From Nymphaea colorata (Eukaryota; Streptophyta; Magnoliopsida; Nymphaeales; Nymphaeaceae): DNA of 64,000 bases. The translations under genes were made by a program, and so were the position numbers. Positions 1 through 10,860 of the stretch are shown one piece after another. The stretch is from contig NC_045149.1 of assembly GCF_008831285.2 (NCBI RefSeq), positions 7,342,417 to 7,406,416 of the forward strand, read 5' to 3'. The first letter of the stretch is position 1, and every line of letters begins with the position of its first letter. A model generated the notes under the pieces. That model was not told the DNA's origin and ran no database searches. It was given only the letters and a program-made list of their open reading frames with translations.

Positions 1-160
1 AAAAAAGGCCAAAAAAGAAAAATGCCAATGAACATAAAGAATGCATGTTCTCATGTTTTTGCATTTTTACATATTTTGCATTTTACTTTGGTTTTTAAAT
101 TTTTATGCAAACTTGCCGACATTTTCAACTTTACTATATTGTAATCAATAAAAACCTTAC

Positions 161-260
161 CATTCAAAACCCATTTATTACCTTTTTTACAAAATAGCAT
201 TTTAAATTCATATTCAAAACCCATTTATTACCTTTTTTATAAAATAGCATTTTAAATTCA
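161..260. repeat. 50-bp tandem duplication
   Basis: Two adjacent 50-bp units (161-210 and 211-260), each starting with TTCAAAACCCATTTATTACC after one variable base or two, differ at only a few positions. The near identity points to a recent local duplication. No coding sequence is visible in the flanks (1-430). Confidence 0.9.
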
Positions 261-431
261 ATCAGAGACAACTTCAAGGATCATGGCCTTATAATGGGAA
301 CGGGATGGTTGGATTTATTGAGAATCCAATTGACAATGGGGCATCGGTTGGGGAAGGAGTTAGTAGGCGGCTGATTTCAGTTTTGAAATCTCCTTAACAT
401 CAAAACTTTGTGCCGTAAAAAGGAGGTCACT

Positions 432-755
432 GACATGTAAAATAAGGCATGCTAAAAACAAGACTCTAAAGCACTGAAAGTAAACCTTATATCTTAGGAG
501 AATAAGGAATTGGATGAAGACTTCGTGTGTCCACTAAGTGGTAGAAAACCTCGCTCACCCGAAATGTTGGGTTTTTTTTAATGCTATCATCATGTATTGA
601 CATGTAAAATAAGGCACATTATATAGACCTTATGTCTTAGGAGAATAAGGAGTTGGGTGCAGACTTCGTCTTTCTATTAACTTTTCTATTAAGTGGTAGA
701 AAACCCAACTCACCCGAAATATTGGTTTTTTTTCTAATGCTATCATGTATTAAAA
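432..755. repeat. Diverged tandem duplication of about 160 bp
   Basis: Copy 1 (432-598) and copy 2 (599-755) both start GACATGTAAAATAAGGCA. Both contain TCTTAGGAGAATAAGG, then AAGTGGTAGAAAACC, then CTCACCCGAAAT, a T-tract and AATGCTATCAT. Copy 1 has an extra stretch after the first motif and copy 2 a short internal repeat of CTATTAA. It is non-coding as far as I can see. Confidence 0.85.
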
Positions 756-1829
756 AAACGGTTTTGTAATATACAAAAGGTCCACAAACTATTGTGCTTC
801 CTACATAAACTTGTAAATTACGTAAACAAAACTAAGAATTAAAAAAAAAATGTCATTTCAAGCATTTTATAAAACATTTTTGAAAGAAAAAAAAAAACTA
901 ATTTCCCATGCCTCCCCATACAATAATAAATGAATTGGCAGAGCTGCAGCTGATTAATAGCCGCGGAGAGAAGGAATGGGGTGTGGTGTGGTCGGTCATG
1001 TGGACCCATGAAAAATATGGGACCACGGCTAACAGGTTTGGAAATTTTAGGCAGGTAGGTCCCAGCCCAGTCCGGACCCTGCCGACGACGCGCCGACTTA
1101 ACCGCTGGAGGTCTAAGGTTTACTTGGCTCCTGGCCCACTGAATCTGAAGCTTTATAAGTGGGCTTGGTCTGACCTAACTGATGGACCCACTTGCCAAAA
1201 GTAACAACTGGTTCGGAACCCAGATTTGGATTGCAGGGACATGGCAGAGTTGGTACTAAGCCTTCTGACTACTGAACCGTGGGCCTTGCTAGGTCACAGA
1301 ATTCTCTTTGCTCCTAATTTAAGTTTGGAGCCCGTCCGTACATGCAGGTGCAATTTCAACGTTCAAGAAACAACACGCTATCAACATAGTTGGATTTAGT
1401 CCGTTCGGGTTCGGGTCGAGTATGGGCATCATCCATAAGATGAAAAAAATCCATATTGGCCCTTTGCCAATATCATACAATGGCAATACATGATTTTTAT
1501 TTTTACTATCTTGAATCAGTTTAGGATATTTTAAAATATCATTTGAATTGATAGAATAAAAGAAAAATGGGACGATACCAACACTCTCTACCGGTAGAAA
1601 AACCGATATTGCATACTGGTACCATTTTTAACGACATTGGCTTCATCATAATCTGTGAACCAACCAATCAGTTAGGTGCTGTCCCACTCAAGACTTTCTA
1701 AGTTAAAAAGTTAAAAGGAAAGTGAGAATCCCGTTACTTGGGTCCGTATTTTAGCATGATTAAGCACTATCTACTTACCCCCACTTTAATAATAATAATA
1801 ACAATGTTTACTATTGATGGAGGAATAAA
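756..1829. other. Intergenic sequence, no gene recognised
   Basis: Mostly AT-rich sequence with poly(A) tracts. A richer patch at about 905-1380 holds a 98-codon open frame (908-1204), but the translation shows no domain and no codon or splice pattern I would trust. It may be degraded retrotransposon sequence. Confidence 0.5.
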
Positions 1830-2172
1830 CGGCTCCGATATTACTCGGACTCAGGCCCGAAAAACCGGCTCAAGCTAGCCCGATAATATATTGGGCCAGC
1901 CCGGATCGATCCAATAATATATGGGGCCGGCCCAACAGGGCCTGATTAATTTTTTAATTTTTATTATTTTATTTAATAATAATATATAATTTATTATTAA
2001 AAGTGCATTTTATATTCAAAATTTTTTATTTATATTTAAAAAAGTATTTTTTTTGTTTTAATCGGGTCAGTCCAAGCCCATGCTTGGGTATCGGGCTCGG
2101 GCTCGAGTTTCGGGCATCGGGCCGACACAGGCCCGACTATTATTAGGCCCGCCAAACCCGATGCCTAGGTCT
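1830..2172. repeat. Element with GGCCCG-rich ends and AT-rich core
   Basis: The ends are packed with GGCCCG, CCCGAT and GGGCC words around a core of almost pure A and T (about 1945-2060). The right end reads CCCGATGCCTAGGTCTAG. The same architecture occurs at 14958-15235, where an empty site proves insertion, so this is probably an older member of the same kind of MITE. I could not define a target-site duplication here. Confidence 0.55.
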
Positions 2173-2461
2173 AGTGCTTAGAGAAATAATTGGGGTGAGG
2201 CTAATATGCAACCAGTTTTTGTTTCGATTTTTTGAGGCATCAACTTTTTGTATTGTAAGCATAAAAAATGACACTTTAATGAACAGAAAGCAAGCAAGAC
2301 GTCTGACCTATAAAAATGAAAGGTTTGGTGGGAACTTAACTCTTCTATTACTCTCCCACACTAATAATAATTGAAAAAGTATAAAAGTAAAGGTAAATAC
2401 AACTGATCGAAGACATTTTAAATAATTTAAAATGCTCTTCAATTTTTTTTATTAAATTTCT

Positions 2462-2930
2462 TAAAAAAGCAAGCAAGCAAGTCGATACGGATCCACTGGG
2501 GGTCGGGTCGGAACGCCGTATCGGCAAAGATTCTGCCAGGACAGGAGATCCCACCGCGGACGACTTAGCGAGAGGTGAGACCGCGTTGAAGACGAAGGGC
2601 CCGACGGAAAGGTAAGTTGGCGGAAAGCGCGTCGAGGGTTTGGGTTTGTCCCACTCGCCGGTTCTCTCGAACAGAAGACGTCGGAATCGTTCGGGGCAAG
2701 GCGGGACCCACAAGAGCGTGACTGCAACCGAAGCGAATCGTTCCAAGAAGTAAAATAATAGAAAAACGGAGAACGAGAGGGGAGTGAGATCCAGATCTGG
2801 ATCTTGACGTTTGACCCAAGAGTAAGACAAAAGCCGACGCAGTGACTCCAACCCTTGCTTTTGGCGCTGTTGAGGAGATCCAGATCTCATCTGGGTAGGT
2901 TGATAGCCACTACTCCCCACCACTTCTTCT
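2462..2930. other. GC-rich island, possible gene fragment or lost promoter/exon
   Basis: About 470 bp with many CpGs stands out sharply from the AT-rich surroundings. On the plus strand a frame from about 2474 is open to 2610, where CGGAAAGGTAAGT makes a textbook splice donor. On the minus strand a 191-codon frame (2348-2923) runs through the island and on into AT-rich sequence. Neither translation is recognisable. The island could be a captured exon, a relic first exon or a methylation-free promoter. A real gene is not established. Confidence 0.35.
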
Positions 2931-3048
2931 TTTCCCCTATTTAATTTTGGGCTTTTATATGCGACAATGACTTATAACATGCTTTTAAAAATAATTTGGT
3001 AAGTTTTTAAGTGTCTAGTTAAGAGACTTCAAGTTCAACTCAACAGGC

Positions 3049-3215
3049 CATTTGACATCAGCAACAAATTGCTATTATCTAGTGAAACGTTCCGAAACTT
3101 AGGGCAGATTCCTGAAATCCAGTAACATATTGTTCAATGAATTTATTTTAAATTTTCATGAGTTTATCTCAATCTGTGAATATAATCATTAAAAAACAAC
3201 AATCTGTTTTGTTTC
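3049..3215. repeat. MITE-like repeat, copy 1
   Basis: Shares with 5187-5350 an opening of the form GGC(C)AxxxAGCAACAAATTG and a closing AACAACAATCTGTTTTG. The middle is diverged but colinear (AGTAACATA, TTCAATGAAT). This pattern, with ends starting near CCGTTTGGC, fits a short non-autonomous DNA transposon. No target-site duplication was established. Confidence 0.5.
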
Positions 3216-3984
3216 GCGTCGAAGGGACTTTTACGGCCTTCACTCCTTAGAATCATTCCGTAAGTCGGTCTATTTGCAACTGGACTTTAACTAACGGCTA
3301 GTTAAGAGTAAAAACAGTTCAAGTTCAACAATCAATCTTTGAAGCTATGACACAATAACATAATATTACTACTGTTAAATAGTCATTAAAGATAAAAAGG
3401 GCAGCTATATGTACCTGCTGAGGCGATGAGGCCGTTTAAGAGAAAAATAGTACACAAACGGTGAGGTATGAATGGGATGACAAGGTGTCACACATGGTGT
3501 TCTATAAAAAAGAGAATATAACAAGTTTTCAAACGGTGTTTTATGAAAGGAGAATATGACAAGGTGACACAAAAACTCTCAATAATCACTGCTGCCTTTA
3601 TAGACGCCACACACTCTCCCTTGCTGCCCACATCCATCTACTCATCAATTTTCAGAATTACCTCTCTTTGCTCATACCAGATCACAAGAAACAAGACAAC
3701 CTAAAATCCTTCTTGCAATTCAACTACATAAAGAGGACTCAGCGGCCAAGCTAGAAATTTATTTAATTTTGGCGCTTTTACAAATAAAACTTTTAAATTT
3801 CGAGTTTTTTTTTTTTTTTTTTTTTCAATCGACCGAAAAATCTTCCATCTAACAAGATTTTTTTCGTTAGTTCTTCATACTCTGTAATTTCATTTGAAGA
3901 GCGTGCTGAAAATCAAAATCCAACATAAGCATGATCCTCAACATATTACTCATATTCACTAGAATGATTAGAAAACACCAAACA
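3216..3984. other. Intergenic, no gene recognised
   Basis: AT-rich sequence. At 3475-3575 two related segments containing ACAAGGTG and GTTTTATGAAAGGAGAATA form a diverged direct repeat. Around 3597-3720 there is a CTTTATAGACG motif followed by a pyrimidine-rich leader-like stretch, reminiscent of a promoter and 5'UTR, but no open reading frame follows. A poly(T) tract lies at 3807-3825. Confidence 0.4.
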
Positions 3985-4165
3985 AGGCCTCTGGAGGCGG
4001 GTGTGGGCATTGTGTGGGCAATTGGCCACACAATTCAACAAAAAATGCTTATTTTCATATTAATACTGCAAGGTAATTTTTCTGGTTTACATATTAATGC
4101 CTCTTAAAATTTTTTTGAAATCTTATAACTATAGCCCGTTATTTAGAATTTTCTAGCTCCGCCCC
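3985..4165 (-). mobile_element. GGGGCGGAG-type hAT-like MITE, degraded
   Basis: Read on the minus strand it begins at the reverse complement of CTCCGCCCCTA (4153-4163). It then matches the body of the copies at about 14515-14640 and 32030-32190: GGCATTAATATGTAAA, then a segment ending CAATTGCCCACAC. Direct repeats at the ends are not clear. Confidence 0.55.
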
Positions 4166-5186
4166 TATCACAAAAACCACTCTCCCCAAGACCATATAAG
4201 AAGGAAGAGGTGAAAGAATTGGAGGAGGTAGAATGAATTAGGAATCGAATCATGCAAATTATTGTCATCAAAGAAGCTTTAATAATTTCACATGGTTGGC
4301 ATATGAATGTGGTTCCTTTAGAAGACAAAAAAGCAGGGAGGCACCATTGGCCCATCCATTAATGCTGAGTATAAGGAAAGGCAGAAACCCCATAACATGT
4401 GCATGTGGAGTTCCAACTCTTTATGAGACATCAACACTGAATGTATTCAATGGGAAGATGAATAGAGAAGAAGAATTATTTTTTAGGTGTGATGAATGGC
4501 AATGACTTCCTTAATTCCAAAGTGTATATAGGAATCTAGTTCGACCATGTTCTCATTGTGCTTACCTTTGGATCTAGTGATGCAAATGGGCCAGATCCAG
4601 CAACAAGTTTATACCTTCCATAGGACAATGATTGAAATTAGGCATGTCGATGATCTCGAATTTGAATAATTGGAGTAAGATCCAAATATGCATTTGGATC
4701 AGAACGAGGAGGACCAATTAAACTATACTGCATTTGGACCAATATTTGGAAGCTTGGATCGAGTCACACTTTTTTTTGTCAATGTGGGCAAGTGCCTTGC
4801 CTCATCTGAAAGATCCGGTGGTTTCCACATTTTAAACGGCAAGATTTTTCTTCCGTACAACATGTTGTACTAGCATGAAAAAATGAGGAAAAAGAGGGAA
4901 AATGCAGTAAATTTCTTTAAAATAGATAAGAAACTAGTTTGACAACATAAAAAAAAGTAGATAAACAACAAATAAAAATTTAAAAATACAAAACAACCAA
5001 TTTGACATTAAATGGAAAGAGAAAAATTTTAAAAAACGCATTTTTCTAGTTTTAGCATTTAGGAAAAGGGGTTTTTCTTTCTTGCCTTTTTGCTTGGGCG
5101 ACTTGTATTTCGAATGATTTTTTTTAAACAAGATTTTTATTACTATAGATCCATCTACCGCTATTAGTTTAAGTAGGCAATGCTTA
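4166..5186. other. No supported gene; weak zinc-finger-like frame
   Basis: An open frame at 4296-4505 on the plus strand contains a CxCG followed 24 residues later by FFRC, vaguely like a GRF-type zinc finger. The spacing and conserved residues are poor and I do not call it. The remainder (4506-5186) is AT-rich with a poly(A)/poly(T)-rich stretch at 4945-5130. Confidence 0.3.
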
Positions 5187-5350
5187 GCTTAGTTCCGTTT
5201 GGCACCAGTAACAAATTGTTATTCATGTCCATTGAAACTAAACTGCCAAAAAAATTGAAGCAGATTCAAGAAACCCTGTAACATAATGCCCGGTGAATCT
5301 ATCCCAAAATTTGGAACTGAATTACTGGACAATAACAATCTATTATGTGT
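5187..5350. repeat. MITE-like repeat, copy 2
   Basis: Starts near TTCCGTTTGGCACCAGTAAC and ends ACAATAACAATCTATTATG. It is colinear with 3049-3215. The termini GTAACAAATTGTTATT and AATAACAATCTATTA are imperfect inverted repeats of each other, as expected for a TIR element. Confidence 0.5.
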
Positions 5351-5931
5351 GCTAAATAAATAGTCCCTTAACATTACAAGCCAACTCCAACACCATCAAC
5401 AAAAGATGTCTTTTTAATATATAAAGTCGAAATTTCAAGTGAATTTCATCATTCTTGAATTAGCTTCTCGAATTAAGGCCATGGCTTTAGATAAAAATTA
5501 ATGAGAAAATTAAAGAGGAGCACATTTTTTCTGATTAAGGCGTGACCATGATATAAAATATTGTTTTTTGTTTTCTTTTTAGCCAGAACGACTAGCACTG
5601 ACTAAGTTAATAGGATAGCGATAGGTTGATGTATGGATGTGTTTTCTTCAAAATATATATATAAAAAAAACATATGATCAATGTGATGGAGAAAGATAAT
5701 TTCGAAAAACAGATACAGAGGGGATGAAAAAGACCAAAGGAAAAAGATCTTGCTTCTCTCTCTCTCTCTCCCCCTTTCCAAAAGCAGGGAAATTTGTTGG
5801 TCCTGTTGTCGATGGCTATGTTTTACTTTGTGTCTTTGTCCTCCAATTGAACGTCTAGCACCTTAGTTTTTCTTCATTCTTCAATTTTTTCATCATTCGA
5901 ATTTTCTTCATCACTCAAATGTTTCATTAGG
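5351..5931. other. Intergenic with a CT microsatellite
   Basis: No gene seen. A short (TC)n tract lies at about 5753-5770. The rest is AT-rich. Confidence 0.6.
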
Positions 5932-6135
5932 CGTTTGATATACCTAGAATCATGAAATTTTATAATCAAAATGCTCAGTTTTTATGAAACTAGAATTATT
6001 AAGCAAACTGGGTATTTTGTTTTTCGAAATTAGGAAACCAAAACCTGGAATTTTGATTCTAGTTCGAGTTCGGTTTGAGGGAGAATTATGATTCAGAAAT
6101 TCTCATTCATGAATCAAAATTACCATCAAACACTG
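5932..6135. mobile_element. MITE with GCGTTTGAT/ATCAAACAC ends
   Basis: The left end GCGTTTGATATACC and the right end ACCATCAAACACTG are inverted repeats. The body has many inverted AATTCTGATTC / GAATCAAAATT words. The internal word use resembles the diverged repeat at about 10600-10860 and 27660-27985. The TSD is not resolved. Confidence 0.5.
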
Positions 6136-6410
6136 AGAAAAAAGAGGAGAAGAAAATCTTGTTTGACAATTTTTCAAAGAATCCTCAAGCAAGGGTTGGA
6201 AGAGAATAAACCCTAGCAAAGGATGGTTACCCTTGACGATTGTGACTAACCAAACAGTGAAAAGGTGAGGCGCATGATTTTCAGCTTAATCGTCGGTTGG
6301 CAGAATCAAGAAAGCTAGCATGATGTGATATGTTGCTGCACCTTGAGAAAGACATATATCAATATATGGATTTTGATAGGTTATCTTGAAGACATATATT
6401 GATTATTTAC

Positions 6411-6763
6411 GGCTGTATACGAGAGCTCGGTCAGCTCAACTTGATTCGACTTATATTTTGCTCGGCTCAAGCTCGAGTCATAGTAGGCCAACTAAAGCTC
6501 GATTCAAAGATCAAATCCTTGCTTGAGCTCGATTCGCTTAAGCTCCTTTACCAACTCTCATTTGACTTTATCTCTTTTTTTAATTTTAAGTTTGGAAATT
6601 ACAAAAAAGGAAAAAAGATAACCAAAATTAAATGAGCTTACTGGAGTTTGATCGAGTCAAGTTCATGTAACTCAATTCATTTATAAGCATGAGTTTTCAA
6701 TTAAGCTTGAGCTTAACCACGCAAGTTCGAATTGAGCTCGAGTTGGCTCGACTCATTACAGCC
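6411..6763. mobile_element. AGCTCG-rich MITE with GGCTGTA termini
   Basis: The left terminus GGCTGTATACGAG and right terminus CTCATTACAGCC form an inverted repeat. The interior is built of GAGCTCGA, CTCGAGTT and similar short palindromic words around an AT-rich core. It has the same vocabulary as 56081-56519 but different ends. The TSD is uncertain. Open frames inside are chance. Confidence 0.6.
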
Positions 6764-7344
6764 AAAGCCATTAGATTAACAGTTTGTTATCTTTGCTTTA
6801 TTAAAACTTTAAAAATGGATTAACTTAAACTAAATTAAGATTGTCTTCATTTATATGCAAACTAGAGTTGGCATAAATGGCTCGAACATCTCTTCTCAAA
6901 CCGAAAGATCTATATATATGGAGCTGAACTTTTGTAAGCATTTGGCCAATTCAGTTTTCTAAGTAATGTTCGGTTGTAGATGGATCAGTTGGCAACCCAT
7001 TTAGGAAAATGTTCTTTTCAGGCAATTTTTCTAGTGAAGCATCACTCTTGTCATAAAAAACTATTACATAAGGGCTTGAAGTACACTTTCGCTAACACAA
7101 GAAACAAAAAAAGCGAAGCTAGTTATATATGTTATGCTGTGTATAAAATTTTCATGTCATTTTAATAATGACAAAAAATGCTCATGATTAATATAAAAAC
7201 ACTTTTTGTAGAGACAAAAAAGAAACTGCAAAAATAGGATTTTGAAATTTGATAAAAAAAAAACTTACTAGTCCGTATATGCATATCATTATGACCAATA
7301 TACCACTTTAAGCGGTAAAAGAGCGTCTTCATTTTTTTTGTCCC
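6764..7344. other. Intergenic, left part of the A'/C similarity
   Basis: No gene. From about 7040 the sequence (AAGGGCTTGAAG, ACACTTTCG) matches 48085-48130, marking the left end of a diverged duplicate shared with block C. Confidence 0.45.
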
Positions 7345-7632
7345 GCTCATAATGTTATCTCATATATCTGTCATTATCTCATGCCTCTTTTGCTATCTCA
7401 TACCTCTGTTTATCGTTATCTCATAGATCTATTATTATCTCACACATCTTTTGTTATCTCATACCTCTATTTAACGTTATTTTATACATCTGTCATTATC
7501 TCATACCCCTTTTGTTATCTCATATACATTATTCCATACTTTTGTTTAGTCTTATCTCATACATCTGCCATTATCTCATACACATTATCTCATCCTCAAT
7601 CATGATCTCATACTACTCTCTGTCATTATCTT
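7345..7632. repeat. Degenerate tandem array of TTATCTCATAC units
   Basis: The core TTATCTCATA recurs more than a dozen times, separated by alternating short spacers (CCTCTTTTG, ATCTGTCA, CCTCTGTTTA). The spacers produce a higher-order repeat of three to four cores. The array is absent from the otherwise similar block C, so it arose after the two separated or was lost there. Confidence 0.8.
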
Positions 7633-8195
7633 AGACGCAACGAGCATGAGACAATGACAGACACTACAGGTGGGCAATAAAGTAAATAGGGATGTTGGTA
7701 GTAAGGTCCACATCCGATGTACACTCGTTACATACAGAGAGCGGCGTACAAAACTTGGACTCTTCATGTGTTAACTAAAAAAAATAAGAATAAAATGAAT
7801 TGCATTTTGACCACACTTTTTATCATGTGATTTAGAAGAAACACAAACAATTAACGATTTTTTTTTATGTTATAAGAAAATTTAAGGTAAGCTCAAAAAA
7901 GAAAAAAAAATCTTTATAAACATTTCAAATGTGTTTTTCTTGTGCTGCTTTTCTCTGAGAACTTTGAAGACTTGCTCAGTTTCTTTGACCTAATTTGGGA
8001 GGACAGTTGATCCATAAATTGACCCAAACATAAAGAGAAATTCCATTAAAATTATCTAAGTCCAAATATGAACAGCCATACATGCATCTAAATATAAGGC
8101 AAAACAAAAAAAAAAAAATCAGCAGTACTCAAGCATTGCCTTCGGCACTAATTTGCTTTGAATTCAGTATGTTTGAGGTGAAAATTGGTGGAGAT

Positions 8196-8567
8196 TCATC
8201 TCTTGCAGAAGGCAAAAAGCTCGTTGCGCCAACTTGATCTCCTTGTGTAGGTGGTTAGATCCATCTTAGTTACTTCAGTCCCTATCTGTTCCACCCACAA
8301 ACGAATAACCTTCCATGCTTTGCTGTTTACCATTTGCGATTCATTCTCTTTAGTCCATATCCATGTATTCATGTCCTCGATGTTACAGGAGCTTGTGGTC
8401 CAAACTGCATTTATATTGAAGAAATCCCTACATATTCTAATAAGTGATAAACGAACTGAAGAGGCAGCATTTAAGATTGGCTTTTTCCTAAGGCTAGATA
8501 AATGAAGCTTGAGATAAATGAGCTCAGCCTCAGTTGGCTCATTTGTCAAAACTAAATCAAATAGCAT
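8196..8567 (-). pseudogene. Open frame conserved in broken form in block C, origin unknown
   Basis: A 123-codon frame with no recognisable domain; it includes the words TEAELIYLKLHL and GTEVTKMDLTTY. The related block C keeps fragments of the same translation (TEAQLI, then a stop, LKLHF; EVTEMDLSTY) interrupted by stops and two insertions. Conservation of the wording suggests a former coding sequence, perhaps a LINE or gene remnant. The reading frame itself need not be functional. Confidence 0.35.
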
Positions 8568-8585
8568 TTTCTACCACTAAAAATG

Positions 8586-8813
8586 ATTCGTCCCAAGGGA
8601 CGTAGTGTAGCTGGTCAAGTTGGCAGAGCGCTGAACTGCTGATTGTAAGTTTGATTCATGTGGGCACTACTTCTCTAGGCTGTAAACAATAGGTGTATGA
8701 AGCTTGGTTGACCGGTATTCTCACTTCATACCTAAGTCCCAAAGCAGCCCTGAATCGTGATGATAAGGGAAAATGAGAAGAGGCTTTGGTCTCTTTGGAA
8801 TATCTCCCCCAGT
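8586..8813 (+). mobile_element. tRNA-derived SINE
   Basis: A 228-bp insertion flanked by perfect 11-bp direct repeats CACTAAAAATG (8575-8585 and 8814-8824). The head is tRNA-like. A box-A-like segment TAGCTGGTCAAGTTGG and GCAGAGCGCTGAAC lie at about 8608-8634, and a box-B-like AGTTTGATTCA lies at 8648-8658, the order and spacing of a Pol III internal promoter. The tail has no long poly(A). Block C lacks it at the equivalent position (about 49545-49570). It encodes no protein. A free-standing tRNA gene is ruled out because the acceptor stem does not close. Confidence 0.85.
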
Positions 8814-9430
8814 CACTAAAAATGTTGCATTTGAAGTCCAAACCTATTGAACCAATCTGTCCCATTTTCAGTGTGTTTGATGGTCTCATATCTAAAATAT
8901 GAGGTGATTTGAAATCCTGCCCATACAGTAAACAAACACTGGGCTTTAGATGAGTCTAAAAATAAGGATTGAGAATATATTGCTAGTTGTTTTGATGTTG
9001 AACTTTTTTCACAAGTGCTCTTCTGTTACAAATGGTTTGTTATCCCCTTCAACAGTGTGCATTTAGTGCCAAAAAATGGGTTCCAAATTTAACAGGGGAG
9101 GGAATTGCTCCCTGAAAAATAGATGAGTTGCATGTTGCACTAGATTTTTCATGTTGAGTGCCTTGAACAGATGAGCATTACTGGTTTCTGCCTATCAGAT
9201 GGCAACCATATTCAGCCCGCTTCTTTGAGGAAACATTTTGCTAAGTCAGGGGAGCTGCAGAAAACCTCACCTTGGCTTTCGTCTTTTCATCCGTGTTGAT
9301 CCTTCTCTTTGTTCATGTAGATTATGAAACAACATATTGATTAACGAAACAACACATATTGGTTAGCAGACCCCTACCAACATATTGATTAATGTAAAAA
9401 TGTGAATAGGAGTTTGATAAATTAAAGTCT

Positions 9431-9688
9431 ATGCAAGAAAATCACTACGCACCCACACCAAAGATCAGAAGAGAGAATGTATCATGTACGTGGTTCATTT
9501 TGAGAAGAGGAGGAGCGCATTCATTAATCTTCATATACACAAACCAACACAATGGCCACCCGATGGGACTTATACATGAGATACATTGGCTACAAGGCCA
9601 GCTCAAGATAAGGATCACACCAAGAGAGGAGGAAACCTTGATCAAATCAGCTAGTTCTGACTATGTTAACCAAATAGGCTGGATTTAA
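9431..9688 (+). pseudogene. Duplicated open frame, probable LTR or TE remnant
   Basis: An 85-codon frame whose counterpart in block B (26742-26948) keeps most residues but frameshifts near its end. Nucleotides include TACGTGGTTCATTTTG and GCATTCATTAAT, wording common in plant LTR sequences. I therefore suspect retrotransposon DNA rather than a gene. No domain is recognised. Confidence 0.35.
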
Positions 9689-10194
9689 CTATGGTCCTTA
9701 ATTGAGGGAAATCTGCTTAACTGGGATAGCGTGAAGGGCAGGTGTGCCTTATGCCTCCTATCAGATAGGACTTGATAGGGTAATATTTAAGTAAAAGAAA
9801 ATTTCTACTGGAAAATTACCTTGAAAAACAACTTTCAATGAAAGTTAAGAGAAAGAGAACAATTTCTACTGTATATATTTTATATAACTATAATTTCTTT
9901 GGCACTCTTGTTAGTCTACATTGTCTCTGTTATGTGACTTGTGCTGCCTTCTTCATATATTAGCAATTAAAATTATGGAATAAAGATAAACTGCTATTTA
10001 GAGTGAACTTATTTCTTTGTTATGTTTGTCGCTTATGCAGTTTGTTCTGTTGAATTATGTTATTAACAATTTCCTCACCTGTTTTTAGTTTGTTTTTATT
10101 TGTGCATTAGAGCATAAACATAGAAGTTTATTATGCCATGAGCAAAAACGGAAAGGAACGTCATGAATGGTTTAAGCTTGAAAGTTTTATGTTC

Positions 10195-10370
10195 TTCATT
10201 CTTCTTTTCTGTTTTTTTTTCCGTTCTGCCTCTTCTTCCGTTCCGGTCTTCTTTTCTTTTCTTCCTTTTTTCTTTTCTGCCTTCCTTTGTTTTTTCTTCT
10301 GTTTGCTTCTGTTTTTTCCTTTTTTTGTCCCCTTTTCTGCTCCATCCCCATTGCATGTCCAATAAACATA
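10195..10370. repeat. Pyrimidine-rich low-complexity tract, block A only
   Basis: A long run of T and C with TTCTTTT and TTCCGTTC words. Block B jumps directly from ATTCTTCTTTTCT to TCATACAAGATCCC at about 27550, so roughly 290 bp (about 10210-10485) are either inserted in A or deleted in B. The paired open frames on both strands here are low-complexity artefacts. Confidence 0.7.
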
Positions 10371-10599
10371 GAGGCTTCCAGTCCTGGTAAGAATACAGCA
10401 TCCACCCAATTTTTTGCTGTATTATTATTTTTATCAATAAAGATTCAGATCCATGTTATAGAAGTACCAAATCCAAATTCGAGTTTCATACAAGATCCCA
10501 ATAAATATCCAGCGTCCGAATCCCATGGATTCCGATTCTTATACTAGTCCATTCGAGAGTTGACTTAATTTGAGAGCGGAGTGCAAATTTAAGGAGTCG

Positions 10600-10860
10600 T
10601 CTGACGGCCATGAATTTTGATTCTAAAATTAAAATTTTAGAAACAAAATTCTACTTTCTAGTATTCCTTTGTGTTTGATATTTTGAACTTTTGACTATAG
10701 AATTGAAAATGGTATGTTTGACATGTGGCCTAAAGAGATTAAAAAATTTTAAAATTCTGGAATCATAATTCCTCGTCCTACATAGCAGAATCACAATTAA
10801 CGAATTTCTATTCAATGGGTTTATAATTCCAAAATCAAAATTCTTTATTTAACAACTTAA
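10600..10860. repeat. MITE-like repeat shared by A and B
   Basis: Begins near GGCCATGAATTTTGATTC (B: GGCCATTTGACCGC at 27662) and ends near TTTATTTGACAACTT in B. The body is rich in AAAATTTTA-type palindromes. It is present in both copies, so it is older than the duplication. Copy A has lost about 47 bp that B keeps at about 27788-27835. Confidence 0.5.

Larger units (their letters stand above)
7000..8972. repeat. Block A': diverged duplicate of block C
   Basis: Colinear with about 48060-49640. Shared words include GACCTAATTTGGG, TTGACCCAAACATAAAG, TGTTTGAGGTGAA, ATTGGTGG, CATTTG(T/C)CA(A/G)AAC and TATTGAACCAATC. The two blocks provide mutual empty sites for the SINE here and for the TIR element in block C. 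Confidence 0.75.

Noticed and set aside
908-1204. 98-codon plus-strand frame
   Set aside because: No domain, no supporting splice or promoter signals, and proline/arginine composition typical of a random GC-richer patch.
4296-4505. Possible GRF-type zinc finger
   Set aside because: Only a CxCG and a later FFRC match; spacing and other conserved residues are missing.
8601-8675. Possible free-standing tRNA gene
   Set aside because: The box-like motifs are present, but the acceptor stem and anticodon arm do not form. The whole unit is flanked by an 11-bp target duplication, so it is a SINE head.
10096-10437. Lys/Arg/Glu-rich 113-codon minus-strand frame and overlapping frames
   Set aside because: These are translations of a long pyrimidine-rich tract, low complexity on both strands, and not conserved in block B.
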